DNA of 13,483 nucleotides from Microcaldota archaeon (GTDB lineage Archaea; Micrarchaeota; Micrarchaeia; Burarchaeales; JACQQB01), in the NCBI GenBank assembly GCA_016207225.1, contig JACQQB010000080.1:1-13483 (forward strand), read 5' to 3'. Each line of letters begins with the position of its first letter. Within the stretch, counting starts at the first letter, position 1. The translations under genes were made by a program, and so were the position numbers. The notes beneath the pieces are model-generated. The model saw only the letters and a program-made list of their open reading frames with translations. It had not been told where the DNA came from and searched no databases. Of the stretch, positions 1 to 6,943 are shown piece after piece.

Positions 1-696
1 GATTTTGTAGTATTCTTTATTGATGAAGTTAATGCAGAAATCGGTGAACAAATAGTCCTGCTAGACCTGTTTGCCAAAAAAGGCTGCTTTATTTCAGACT
101 TGGACCTATCCAACTACATCAAGAACACAAGCCTGGCCAACTGGCCAACCCTATCACAGGCAGAAGCTAGCAGGTTCATACTCGAGCAGTACTCCCCCAC
201 TCCTAAAGAAGGTGAACCGATAGTTTTCATAGACCACTCGTTTGAGGTTAAGGGAATAGGAAGCGTGCTTTTGGGCTTAGTCCATCAGGGGACGGTCAAA
301 GTCCATGACAATCTTATCTGCTATCCAAGCAAAAAAGAGCTTGAAGTAAAGAGCATCCAAAAAAATGACCAGGACGTGAATGAAGCTTTCTATACTGACA
401 GGCTTGGTTTGGGGATACGCAAGCTCAGAAGTGAAGACATAGAACGGGGAAGTGTAATCTCAAAAAAAGAATTGCAAGTGGTCAAAGAAGTAGAAAATAA
501 AATCGCGTATTCCAAATTCGCATCCAAAGACTCTACTGCTTTGCATGCATTCCACTGCCTTCAAGCTGTCCCCTGCACTGTTAAAGACAATAAAATCCTG
601 TTTGAAAGGGAACTGGCTCTTGTTCCAGGGCTGCCAATAGTCTTCTGCGATTTAAACAAAAAACTTAGAGTTATAGGAATAATCAAAGTTGCCTAA
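1..696 (+). CDS. EF-Tu/SelB-like translation-factor homologue, 5' partial
   Basis: The frame is open from base 1 to the stop at 694-696, so the N-terminus lies outside the window; 231 residues are visible. The first part resembles the end of a translation-factor G domain (D-x-V-V-F-F-I-D-E, then G-E-Q-I-V-L-L-D-L). The place where canonical GTPases carry NKxD reads S-D-L-D, so guanine specificity looks lost. From about residue 77 follows an EF-Tu domain 2 beta-barrel (EVKGIGSVLLGLVHQGTV, and IERGSVIS near its end), then a domain-3-like segment to the C-terminus. Archaea carry degenerate SelB/EF1A paralogues annotated as EF-Tu domain 2 proteins; their role is unsettled and I assign none beyond a link to translation. 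The gene ends tail to tail with the next gene, with a 4-base overlap at 693-696 and no room for a separate terminator. An internal ATG at 100 is not needed as a start. Confidence 0.8.
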   Translation, partial: DFVVFFIDEVNAEIGEQIVLLDLFAKKGCFISDLDLSNYIKNTSLANWPTLSQAEASRFILEQYSPTPKEGEPIVFIDHSFEVKGIGSVLLGLVHQGTVKVHDNLICYPSKKELEVKSIQKNDQDVNEAFYTDRLGLGIRKLRSEDIERGSVISKKELQVVKEVENKIAYSKFASKDSTALHAFHCLQAVPCTVKDNKILFERELALVPGLPIVFCDLNKKLRVIGIIKVA

Positions 697-1436
697 GCTA
701 CTGCCTCTGTACTTCTTACCATCACTATATCTGCAATCAACACACCAACACCTGAAGTGAATTTCATATCTATGCAAATGCCGCCTGTTTCAAATCTGTT
801 TCTAAAAACTGGCAAACCCACAAAAGCAGCTCTTCCAGCAAGGTCCAAGTTCATCTTTACAGAACCTAAAACACTACCGGCAACAACTCTATCTGGCAAG
901 CCAGATATCGGGTTTGAGTCGCCATAACTATGAACAAGCGGGGTAACTATCAATGCCTCCTCATTTATCGGTGTAAACACTGTTCTATAATCCTCTTCCC
1001 TAACATCATACTGCCAAACAGGTCTACCGTCTGAAAGTACTATGTTGCCCTGGCTATCAATCTTTACAGGGTTAATGGAAACAACGTAACCCAGTTCTTT
1101 TGTAAGGTCCACTTCTTTTCCGTTCACAACTACTGTTTTTGGTATGCAGTCAATAACCCTGAGCCTCTCAGTTGACGGGTCAAAAACCTCCAACGCCTTC
1201 CCAATCGGCTTACTATCCAATCTGTAGCCAATAACCTGCCCGCTAACACAACTTAAGCCATTGCCAAACTGTCTCCATTCCGATTCGACCAAGAGCCTTC
1301 TAGCTAAAGCTAGTGGTAACATAACCTCATTGCGATGAAACCTCCCAAGAACCTGCTCCATAGTGGATACTTTATGCGTTTCATAGAATCTTCCACTAAC
1401 TTTAACATTAGTTGTGGGTATCAATACTCCTGCCAT
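693..1436 (-). CDS. Hypothetical protein of unknown family (paralogue of the 11875-12621 gene)
   Basis: Unrecognised 247-residue protein. I place the start at the ATG at 1434-1436 because GTTGAT, an SD-like sequence also seen before the L15e gene, lies just upstream. An in-frame GTG at 1472 would add 12 residues but lies inside a conserved hairpin leader. No signal peptide or clear membrane segment is visible; the chain looks beta-rich and soluble. Landmarks are LL (48-49), EWR (53-55), VIGY (68-71), KPIG (76-79) and VF (84-85). The same landmarks occur in the same order, with nearly the same spacing, in the 248-residue product of 11875-12621, so the two look like diverged paralogues. It is divergently transcribed from the ribosomal protein operon and has its own promoter. 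Codon use does not look foreign. No function can be assigned. Confidence 0.7.
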   Translation of the reverse strand: MAGVLIPTTNVKVSGRFYETHKVSTMEQVLGRFHRNEVMLPLALARRLLVESEWRQFGNGLSCVSGQVIGYRLDSKPIGKALEVFDPSTERLRVIDCIPKTVVVNGKEVDLTKELGYVVSINPVKIDSQGNIVLSDGRPVWQYDVREEDYRTVFTPINEEALIVTPLVHSYGDSNPISGLPDRVVAGSVLGSVKMNLDLAGRAAFVGLPVFRNRFETGGICIDMKFTSGVGVLIADIVMVRSTEAVA

Positions 1437-1460
1437 AATGATCAACTTTAAAAAGAAGCT

Positions 1461-1484
1461 TGTCAGAAGCACAAGCCTCTGACA
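1461..1484 (-). promoter_or_regulatory. Conserved hairpin leader, copy 1
   Basis: On the minus strand the arms UGUCAGAGGC and GCUUCUGACA pair over 10 bp (one G.U) around a UUGU loop. It begins 29 bases after the start of the TTTAAATA box, about where transcription should begin, and ends 24 bases before the ATG at 1436. It matches the element at 11815-11838 at 20 of 24 bases, with every difference neutral to pairing. It could be an RNA structure at the mRNA 5' end or a DNA operator around the start site; the pattern of changes slightly favours RNA. Confidence 0.65.
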
Positions 1485-1502
1485 TTATCCTATATTGTCT
1501 AA

Positions 1503-1518
1503 TATATTTAAACCTGTC
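1503..1518 (-). promoter_or_regulatory. Archaeal promoter (TATA box) for the 693-1436 gene
   Basis: Read on the minus strand this is TTTAAATATA preceded by GG and a short BRE-like stretch. The centre of the box is about 26 bases before the first base of the hairpin leader, the usual archaeal TATA-to-start distance. The same box with the same 29-base spacing occurs before the paralogue at 11875. Confidence 0.6.
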
Positions 1519-1535
1519 CAATCCTAATTGAGAAG

Positions 1536-1546
1536 GCATTTAAGTT
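1536..1546 (+). promoter_or_regulatory. Probable TATA box of the L15e/exosome operon
   Basis: GCATTTAAGTT after a purine-rich stretch (GAGAAGG) looks like BRE plus TATA box. Its centre predicts a transcript start near 1567, giving a very short leader before the ATG at 1577. It lies back to back with the minus-strand promoter at 1503-1518. Confidence 0.5.
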
Positions 1547-1576
1547 TTTTCATACATAATGTGAAGAGTTGATATC

Positions 1577-2062
1577 ATGGGAGCTTACAAACACATCAAA
1601 GAAACATTTCAAAAAGAATACGCTGAAAGAAGCAGCATATACAGGCAAAGAATAAGTGCTTGGAAGGATGACGAGGTAGTAGCCAGAATCGAAAGGCCTA
1701 CCAACATAGCAAGGGCGAGGGAACTGGGCTACAAGGCATTGCAAGGTTATGTAGTTGCAAGAGTGAGGGTAAGAAAAGGAAGAAGAAAAAGGAAACAGCC
1801 AGACTTAGGCAGAAAGGCTTCAAAATCCGGGAGATTCAAGTCACCAGGCTTCTCACTGCAGGCAATAGCCGAGCAGAAGTCAAACAGGAAATTCGAAAAC
1901 TTAGAAGTTCTTAACTCTTATTTTGTAGGTGAAAATGGAACTTACAAATTTTTTGAAGTTATATTGATAGACCCAAACCATAACAGCGTAAAGATAAACG
2001 CAAAGCAAAAGGGCAGAGTTTACCGTGGTCTTACAAGTGCAACCAGGAAAGCACGTGTATGA
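1577..2062 (+). CDS. rpl15e: Large-subunit ribosomal protein L15e
   Basis: 161 residues, a structural protein of the archaeal 50S subunit. Family features run from the N-terminus: MGAYKHIKETF, the basic RERx-type region (ERPTNIARARELGYKALQGY, residues about 40-59), VVARVRVRKGRRKRK, then LEVLNSYFVGENGTYKFFEVILID and RGLTSATRK near the end. Archaeal L15e is usually about 190 residues; here the basic C-terminal tail after RGLTSA is almost absent, so the protein is 25-30 residues short. The sequence after the stop does not encode the missing tail in another frame that I can see, so this looks like natural shortening rather than a frameshift. The ATG at 1577 has GTTGAT upstream. It is the first gene of the long core operon, followed 7 bases later by Rnp3. 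Confidence 0.95.
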   Translation: MGAYKHIKETFQKEYAERSSIYRQRISAWKDDEVVARIERPTNIARARELGYKALQGYVVARVRVRKGRRKRKQPDLGRKASKSGRFKSPGFSLQAIAEQKSNRKFENLEVLNSYFVGENGTYKFFEVILIDPNHNSVKINAKQKGRVYRGLTSATRKARV

Positions 2063-2069
2063 GATATTT

Positions 2070-2603
2070 ATGCGCTTTTTCGATCTGCATGTAAAATTCG
2101 AGTTTAAGGACTTTCAAACTTTTGGCTTCCATAACATAGGGGTGAATAACTCCACAATTATTGAAGTAGTTGTCAATAACTCTAATCAACTTTCTAAAAA
2201 AATAGCAAATAAAATCAACATTGTGAATTCTACAAGTGTTGAACTGCTAAAAAAAGGAATTAAAAAATTTGACTTAGTCTATTTTCCTGGCTTTTATCTG
2301 GATTCAACCTTAATAAGGGCAGTTGCAGAAAATAAGAAGGCGTTTGAAATTCCAATCTCAGATATCCTCAATGTATCTGGAATCAAGAGAGCTTACATAA
2401 TGGGAAGAATCAGACAGTTCTTGAGACTATGCAATAGGTCCCATGCCTCCTATGTTCTAACGAGCAGGGCCAAAGATACCCTTGAAGTCAAAGCTCCTTC
2501 AGAAATGATTGCTATTGGCGAAATCCTCGGCTTAACCAAAGACCAGGCAATACGGGCCATAACAGAAACACCAGAAAGCATACTAAGAAAGGTTTTAAGA
2601 TGA
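2070..2603 (+). CDS. rnp3: Ribonuclease P protein component 3 (Rpp30 family)
   Basis: 177 residues from the ATG at 2070, giving the family-like start MRFFDLHVKFEF; an upstream in-frame GTG at 2025 lies inside L15e and gives an untypical N-terminus. Rpp30 is a PHP-like TIM-barrel subunit that pairs with Pop5 to activate the catalytic domain of RNase P RNA, the enzyme that matures the 5' end of tRNAs. Visible features are FDLVYFPGF, the FEIPISDIL strand, R-x-Y-I-M-G-R-I-R-Q-F-L-R-L-C and VLTSRAKDTLEVKAPSEMIA toward the C-terminus, where Rpp30 proteins have SGA/S and KSP-like turns. It is somewhat shorter than the usual 200-230 residues. The next gene starts inside its stop codon (ATGA overlap), consistent with translational coupling to its partner subunit. 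Confidence 0.9.
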   Translation: MRFFDLHVKFEFKDFQTFGFHNIGVNNSTIIEVVVNNSNQLSKKIANKINIVNSTSVELLKKGIKKFDLVYFPGFYLDSTLIRAVAENKKAFEIPISDILNVSGIKRAYIMGRIRQFLRLCNRSHASYVLTSRAKDTLEVKAPSEMIAIGEILGLTKDQAIRAITETPESILRKVLR

Positions 2604-2926
2604 ATGTAAAGCCAACTGAAAAAATCAAAAAAAGGTACATTGCATTAAGGTTAGAATCCGAGAAAGAAATACCTGCAAACCTAGTAGAGTATAATATATA
2701 CAAGAGCATACTGGAGTTTTTAGGTGAATATGGATATTCACTGGCTAATCCAAAACTAATTAAGTATAATAAATCTATTGGTATAATAAGATGTAACGTA
2801 AACGAGGTAGAAAAAGTAAAAGCCGCATTGGTTTTGACCAGTCAAATCAACAACATTCGTGTATCAATACACACCTTAGGTGTATCAGGAACATTGAACA
2901 AGCTTAGAACTAAGAAAAAAATATAA
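2600..2926 (+). CDS. rnp2: Ribonuclease P protein component 2 (Pop5 family)
   Basis: 108 residues; Pop5 and Rpp30 form the heterotetramer that assists the catalytic half of archaeal RNase P RNA. The chain begins with KKRYIALRLE, continues with IYKSILEFLGEYGYSLANPKLIKY and ends with IIRCNVNEVEKVKAALVLTSQI and RVSIHTLGVSGTLNKLRTK, which fits the ferredoxin-like RNP fold of the Pop5 family, including the SGTL turn. The ATG overlaps the Rnp3 stop. It is slightly shorter than most archaeal homologues (about 120). Confidence 0.9.
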   Translation: MNVKPTEKIKKRYIALRLESEKEIPANLVEYNIYKSILEFLGEYGYSLANPKLIKYNKSIGIIRCNVNEVEKVKAALVLTSQINNIRVSIHTLGVSGTLNKLRTKKKI

Positions 2927-2928
2927 AT
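2919..2928 (+). promoter_or_regulatory. Probable internal promoter for the proteasome gene
   Basis: AAATATAAAT overlaps the end of the Rnp2 gene. It predicts a start near 2950, just before the strong AAGGAGG ribosome binding site at 2953-2959. The 40-base gap before psmA, the widest until the MFS gene, and this strong SD suggest that psmA and the following genes can be transcribed separately. Confidence 0.45.
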
Positions 2929-2966
2929 TGTATAGTTACTAATGATAAACGTAAGGAGGATCAACT

Positions 2967-3680
2967 ATGTATCCGGGTTCTTCACAGGCATATGACAGAG
3001 CAATTACAGTTTTCAGTCCAGATGGAAGATTATTCCAAGTAGAGTATGCTAAAGAAGCAGTAAGGAGAGGAGCAACAACTGCAGGCCTAGTCTGTTCAGA
3101 CGGTGCTGTTCTGGTTGCATTGAAGACAATAATGTCTCCTTTATTGGTTTCTGACTCTATGAAAAAGGTCTTCGCAATAGATAATCATATGGGTGCCACT
3201 GCATCAGGCTTAGTTGCAGATGCAAGACGCTTAATAGACATCGGCAGGCTGGAAGCCCAAAAGCACAGGCTATCCTACAGCGAGCCATCTCCTATAGAGT
3301 CCATTGCTAAAAATATCTGTGATTTAATGCAAGTTTATACACAATACGGGGGCATAAGGCCTTTTGGCGTTTCATTGTTGATTGCCGGTGTAGACACTGA
3401 ACCAAGGCTGTTTGAAGCTGAGCCAAGTGGTGCACTGACAGGCTACAAGGCAGACGCTATCGGAAGCGGCAAGAAAGATGTCGATGCAATATTCGAGAAA
3501 GAGTACAGGGACGGAATGAACATGGAAGAAGGCATAAGTCTAGCACTGAAAGCACTCAAGAAAACAGTCGAAACAAAGCTAAGGCCTGAAAACATAGATA
3601 TTGGGGTAATCCCAACCAAGACCAAGATGTTCTCAATGCTTTCCCAAGATGAAATTGCGAAATACTTATCTAAATCCTAA
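2967..3680 (+). CDS. psmA: 20S proteasome alpha subunit
   Basis: 237 residues, the expected length. Alpha subunits form the outer heptameric rings of the 20S proteasome, gate the pore and dock the ATPase; they lack catalytic threonine. The N-terminal signature YDRAITVFSPDGRLFQVEYA (residues 9-28) is the gating tail and helix H0. Later landmarks are the GATTAGLVCSDGAVLVA strand pair, DNHMGATASGLVADARRLID, QYGGIRPFGVSLLIAG and the GSGKKD turn. The ribosome binding site AAGGAGG at 2953-2959 is the strongest in the window, fitting high expression. The beta subunit is not in the window. It is placed among exosome and RNase P genes, as in many archaea. Confidence 0.97.
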   Translation: MYPGSSQAYDRAITVFSPDGRLFQVEYAKEAVRRGATTAGLVCSDGAVLVALKTIMSPLLVSDSMKKVFAIDNHMGATASGLVADARRLIDIGRLEAQKHRLSYSEPSPIESIAKNICDLMQVYTQYGGIRPFGVSLLIAGVDTEPRLFEAEPSGALTGYKADAIGSGKKDVDAIFEKEYRDGMNMEEGISLALKALKKTVETKLRPENIDIGVIPTKTKMFSMLSQDEIAKYLSKS

Positions 3681-3689
3681 GGTCTCTCT

Positions 3690-4382
3690 ATGGCAAGTCT
3701 TGACACTGCTATAATCGCCCATCTAGAGACTCACGGGGAAAGGTTCGAACTGCTTGTTGATTCCCAGCTAGCGTATCAGTATAAAATTGGAAAAAAGACC
3801 GATTTGAACAATGTTCTAGTCGTTGAAGAAGTATTCAAAGACGCTAAAAAAGGTGAAAGACACAAAGCAGAAGTAATAAAAAAGGTTTTCGGCACAAATG
3901 ACTTAAGGGAAATAACAGACAAAATATTAAAAAAAGGTGAAATCCAATTAACTACGGAGCAAAAAAGGCAAATGCTCCAAGAGAAAACTAAGAAAATAGT
4001 AGCGATCTTGGCAAGAGAATGCATTGACCCAAGGACAGATGCCCCCCATCCTGCAGTCAGGATTGAAAAAGCGCTTGAAGAAGCCAAGGTGCACATAGAT
4101 GCCTTCAAGGATGCAGGAGCCCAGATTGATGATGTTGTAAAAGCACTTCGTTTGGTACTGCCATTAAAATTTGAAAAGATCAAGATTGCCATCCGTGTAC
4201 CACCTGAACATGCTCCAAGGTCATACGGTACAATAAAAGAGTTCGGGATTCAAAAGGAAGAATGGCAAAAGGACGGAAGCTTGATTGTAGTCATAGAAAT
4301 TCCAGCTGGAATGCAAAGCGAGTTCTATGATAAGATAAATAAATTAACGAACGGAAATGTCGAAACTAAAGTAATCAAATAA
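3690..4382 (+). CDS. sdo1: Ribosome maturation protein SBDS (Sdo1)
   Basis: 230 residues, typical for archaeal SBDS. In eukaryotes SBDS works with the EF2-like GTPase Efl1 to release the anti-association factor eIF6 from the 60S subunit; archaea keep SBDS and aIF6. The N-terminal FYSH domain spans about residues 1-90 ([20 protein letters not shown], then [11 protein letters not shown]). A helical middle domain follows ([40 protein letters not shown]), then a ferredoxin-like C-terminal domain ([46 protein letters not shown]). It starts 9 bases after psmA with AAGGT as binding site. The pairing with exosome genes is conserved across archaea. Confidence 0.96.
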   Translation: MASLDTAIIAHLETHGERFELLVDSQLAYQYKIGKKTDLNNVLVVEEVFKDAKKGERHKAEVIKKVFGTNDLREITDKILKKGEIQLTTEQKRQMLQEKTKKIVAILARECIDPRTDAPHPAVRIEKALEEAKVHIDAFKDAGAQIDDVVKALRLVLPLKFEKIKIAIRVPPEHAPRSYGTIKEFGIQKEEWQKDGSLIVVIEIPAGMQSEFYDKINKLTNGNVETKVIK

Positions 4383-4410
4383 AAATTATATTTAAAGAGA
4401 GTGATTTAAA

Positions 4411-5028
4411 ATGCGAATTGTAGTACCAGGTGAGATGATAGCTGACTCACCCAAGGAAATATCCTACGCCTATATAGATGGAGATAAAACATACTCTTCA
4501 GTAGTAGGCTTATTCAGCGAACAAGACCTGAGGCTTATACCTTTACAAGGCCCATATGTCCCAATAACTGAGGATGTGGTTGTGGGGGTTGTGGAGGACG
4601 TTAAGTTTGCAGGCTATAATATGGACATAACATCTCCATACAAGGGCTTTTTACTTGCTAAGGAATGCGGGAGAGAGCAGTTTGACCTTGGAGACATAGT
4701 CCTAGCCAAGGTTAGGGACGTTGATGAAGTCAAGAATGTTAACCTAATCGAGCCAAGGAAACTGCTCAACGGCGAGATAATCGAGATTTCCTCAGTCAAA
4801 GTTCCTAGGGTTATCGGTAAAAAAAGCTCAATGCTTGAGATGATAAAGGCAGCAACCAAGTGTGAAATTCATGTTGGTAAGAACGGAAGAATCTGGATAA
4901 AGGGACAAAACAGCGCAACTGCCACAAGGGCAATTCTCAAAATAGAGAAAGAAGCCCATACGGACGGACTAACAGACCGGATAGGCGCGTTCCTTAAAGA
5001 ACAAACAGGTGATATTAATGGCCAATGA
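4411..5028 (+). CDS. rrp4: Exosome complex RNA-binding protein Rrp4
   Basis: 205 residues. Rrp4 caps the hexameric Rrp41/Rrp42 ring and feeds RNA into the pore. An N-terminal domain (about 1-55, beginning MRIVVPGEMI) is followed by an S1 domain (about 57-118; VVGVVEDVKFAGYNMDI and LGDIVLAKVRDVDEV) and a KH domain (about 119-175). The KH part has VPRVIGKKSSMLEMI and the GxNG signature of the Rrp4 group (VGKNGRIWIKG). The binding site GAGTGAT lies at 4399-4405. An AAATTATA box at 4383-4390 just after SBDS could drive an extra transcript, but its spacing predicts a start at the ATG itself. The end overlaps the Rrp41 start by 11 bases. Confidence 0.95.
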   Translation: MRIVVPGEMIADSPKEISYAYIDGDKTYSSVVGLFSEQDLRLIPLQGPYVPITEDVVVGVVEDVKFAGYNMDITSPYKGFLLAKECGREQFDLGDIVLAKVRDVDEVKNVNLIEPRKLLNGEIIEISSVKVPRVIGKKSSMLEMIKAATKCEIHVGKNGRIWIKGQNSATATRAILKIEKEAHTDGLTDRIGAFLKEQTGDINGQ

Positions 5029-5746
5029 TAGTGAAAAACCGCAATTATTAGTTAATGGAAAAAGAATCGATGGAAGAGCACTCGATGAGATCAGAGAAAT
5101 TAAAATTCAGGCAGGGATATTGAACAAGGCAGACGGCTCTGCTTATCTGGAATGGGGCAACAATAAAATCTTAGCAGCAGTCTACGGGCCGAAAGAATGC
5201 ATTCCAAAGCATGACATGAACCCATACAAGGCTGTGATACACTGCCGATATGCAATGGCTCCATTTTCTTCATTGGAAGAGCATGGCAGATCAGGCCCTA
5301 ACAGAAGGTCAACAGAACTATCAAAAGTAATTCGTGAAGTTTTTGAAAACGTAATATTCACTGAATTATATCCAAAGACAGCAATAGACATATTCATTGA
5401 AATCCTGCAGGGTGATGGCGGTACAAGGTGCGCAGGCATAACCGCAGCAAGCGTGGCTCTGGCCAACGCAGGCATACCAATGAAAGACCTGGTAGCTGCA
5501 GTCGCTGTAGGAAAAATAGGGGGCGAAGTCGGGATTGATTTCTCAAAAGATGAAGACAATTTCGGAGAATCAGACCTGCCACTGGCAATAGCTCCACGAA
5601 ACAATGAGATTTTACTTTTACAGATGGATGGCCTACTGACTAAAGAAGAGCTTAACAAGGCATTCGGAATGGCTTTCGAGGCTGTCAAGCGTATCAACAA
5701 GATTCAATCAGAAGCAGTAAGGGCCGTATACAAAAACACAGAATAG
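5018..5746 (+). CDS. rrp41: Exosome complex exonuclease Rrp41
   Basis: 242 residues. Rrp41 is the catalytic RNase PH-like subunit of the archaeal exosome, a phosphorolytic 3'-5' exonuclease and RNA-tailing enzyme active as a ring with Rrp42. The start MANDSEKPQLLVNGKRIDGR is chosen because AGGTGAT sits just before the ATG at 5018; an earlier in-frame GTG at 5009 is part of that site. Family signatures visible are RIDGR, GRSGPNRRSTELSKVIREVFE (RNA and phosphate contacts), IEILQGDGGTRCAGITAAS and DEDNFGESDLPLAIAP, whose last Asp matches the catalytic Asp of archaeal Rrp41. The chain therefore looks active. It overlaps Rrp4 and is followed at 9 bases by Rrp42. Confidence 0.96.
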   Translation: MANDSEKPQLLVNGKRIDGRALDEIREIKIQAGILNKADGSAYLEWGNNKILAAVYGPKECIPKHDMNPYKAVIHCRYAMAPFSSLEEHGRSGPNRRSTELSKVIREVFENVIFTELYPKTAIDIFIEILQGDGGTRCAGITAASVALANAGIPMKDLVAAVAVGKIGGEVGIDFSKDEDNFGESDLPLAIAPRNNEILLLQMDGLLTKEELNKAFGMAFEAVKRINKIQSEAVRAVYKNTE

Positions 5747-5754
5747 GTGATGAA

Positions 5755-6528
5755 GTGGAAATTTTAGATGAAGTTAAAAAAGATTTTGTTATAGACTTAA
5801 TCAGGAAAAATAAGAGGCCGGATGAAAGAGACTTCCTGAGTTACAGGCCAATAACCATCCAGAAGGATGTTCTAACCTCTACTGAAGGCTCAGCCTTAGT
5901 TAAAATCGGGAATTCCCAAGTTCTAGTCGGAATTAAAATGGATAAGGGAACTCCATTCACGGACAGGCCTAAGGAAGGCATCTTAGCCACTAATGCAGAG
6001 CTCTTACCTTTGGCCTCCCCAACTTTTGAACTCGGCCCACCAGATGAAAGGTCAATCGAGCTGGCAAGAGTTGTTGACAGGGGCATAAGAAGCAGTAGTG
6101 CAATCGATTTGAAATCTCTCTATATTGCAGAAAACTTAGTCTGGGCTGTTTTCATCGACTTATACGTTCTGGACCATGATGGTAATCTTATAGATACTGC
6201 AGCTCTAGCTGCAATGGCGGCTTTGCTGAATACCAAGCAGCCTAAATTTGAAGACGGCAAGGTTATAAGAAAAGAACCAATGGACAAACTAAAAATAAAT
6301 GCCAGGGCAGTGACATGTACGTTTGCAAAAATAGATGGTAAATTGGTGCTCGACCCCTGTCTGGACGAAGAAACGGCAATGGACGCCAGGCTAACCATAG
6401 CAACTGACGAGAACAACATATGCGCAATGCAAAAAGGCTGCCTAGGCGGATTCAGCGCTGACGAGGTAAATCAGCTCATAGGCGTGTCTTTTGAGAAAGG
6501 GAAAGAGTTAAGAAAACTAATTGAGTAA
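5755..6528 (+). CDS. rrp42: Exosome complex component Rrp42
   Basis: 257 residues from a GTG start at 5755, preceded by AGGTGAT at 5745-5751; the ATG at 5750 is in another frame and stops at once. Rrp42 is the non-catalytic RNase PH-like partner that builds the RNA-binding channel with Rrp41. Recognisable parts are KRPDERDFLSYRPI, TEGSALVKIGNSQVLVGIK, ELGPPDERSIELARVVDRGIR, the DLYVLDHDGNLIDTAALAAM segment and LDPCLDEETAMDARLTIA. The Rrp41-type GESDLP catalytic segment is replaced by DEETAMDAR, as expected for Rrp42. Gene order Rrp4-Rrp41-Rrp42 is the standard archaeal one. Confidence 0.96.
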   Translation: MEILDEVKKDFVIDLIRKNKRPDERDFLSYRPITIQKDVLTSTEGSALVKIGNSQVLVGIKMDKGTPFTDRPKEGILATNAELLPLASPTFELGPPDERSIELARVVDRGIRSSSAIDLKSLYIAENLVWAVFIDLYVLDHDGNLIDTAALAAMAALLNTKQPKFEDGKVIRKEPMDKLKINARAVTCTFAKIDGKLVLDPCLDEETAMDARLTIATDENNICAMQKGCLGGFSADEVNQLIGVSFEKGKELRKLIE

Positions 6529-6551
6529 TAATCTAACTCTAGGTGATGTTT

Positions 6552-6794
6552 ATGGCTAAGAGCTCAGTGCGTTATGGAGCAGAATTAAGACGAAGAGCAG
6601 AAGCTGTTCAAAAGTCAAAAAGAGCCAAATATGCATGCTTCAAGTGCGGTAAGAAGAATGTCAAGAGAATAAGCTATGCACAATGGAGATGCCGCTCATG
6701 CAACGCAAAATTTGCAGGCGGGGCATATTCACTGTCAACTACTGTTGGTGAAACAGGAAGAAGAATAATCCAGGACTTAAAGCGTAATGCTTAA
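6552..6794 (+). CDS. rpl37ae: Large-subunit ribosomal protein L37Ae (eL43)
   Basis: 80 residues with one zinc ribbon: CFKC at about 30-33 and CRSC at about 50-53, followed by NAKFAGGAYSLSTTVGE, typical of L37Ae. The start is the ATG at 6552 (MAKSSVRYGAELRRRAE); GTG and ATG codons at 6543 and 6546 are in frame but lie in the AGGTGATG binding site. It is part of the conserved exosome operon, directly upstream of RNA polymerase subunit P, another small zinc ribbon protein. Confidence 0.95.
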   Translation: MAKSSVRYGAELRRRAEAVQKSKRAKYACFKCGKKNVKRISYAQWRCRSCNAKFAGGAYSLSTTVGETGRRIIQDLKRNA

Positions 6795-6807
6795 CTAAGG
6801 TGGTAAC

Positions 6808-6939
6808 TTGTACGTTTGTTTTAAATGCGAAAAGCACATAAAAGAACTTGATGAATCTTTTGTAAGATGCCCTCATTGTGGCTGCAGAACTCTTTTTAAG
6901 GAAAGGCCAAACGTAACTAAAGAGCTGAAGGCAGAGTAG
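6808..6939 (+). CDS. rpoP: DNA-directed RNA polymerase subunit P (Rpb12/Rpc10-like)
   Basis: A 43-residue reading frame from a TTG at 6808 to TAG at 6937-6939, easily missed because of its size and start. The protein begins MYVCFKCEKHI and continues FVRCPHCGCRTLFKERPN: a zinc ribbon with CFKC and CPHC pairs and the CxxRxLFK-like tail of archaeal RpoP. RpoP is a small core subunit of the archaeal polymerase that supports open complex formation. The TTG is supported by AAGGTGGT at 6798-6805 and by the 13-base gap from L37Ae; no ATG or GTG in frame would keep the first cysteine pair. The L37Ae-RpoP pair is conserved in archaea. Confidence 0.92.
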   Translation: MYVCFKCEKHIKELDESFVRCPHCGCRTLFKERPNVTKELKAE

Positions 6940-6943
6940 TCCT

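Noticed and set aside
1437..1472. Upstream GTG start giving a 12-residue hydrophobic extension to the 693-1436 protein
   Set aside because: The GTG lies in the loop of the conserved hairpin, only about 11 bases after the expected transcript start. The base differences between the two leaders follow RNA pairing better than coding constraint. The two extensions (LLTSFFLKL and LLTSLILNL) do look alike, so a leaky alternative start is not fully excluded.
3776..4192. Open frame of 138 codons on the minus strand inside the SBDS gene
   Set aside because: Shadow of SBDS; no start signals and no recognisable domain.
4783..4840. Loss of the second Gly in the Rrp4 KH loop (GKKS instead of GKKG) as a defect
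   Set aside because: The Rrp4 group is marked by its GxNG motif, which is present, and variation in the KH loop occurs in the family.
5182..5700. Long open frame on the minus strand (172 codons) across Rrp41
   Set aside because: It lies wholly inside a well-conserved gene, has no ribosome binding site or promoter, and its serine- and leucine-rich composition is typical of an antisense shadow.
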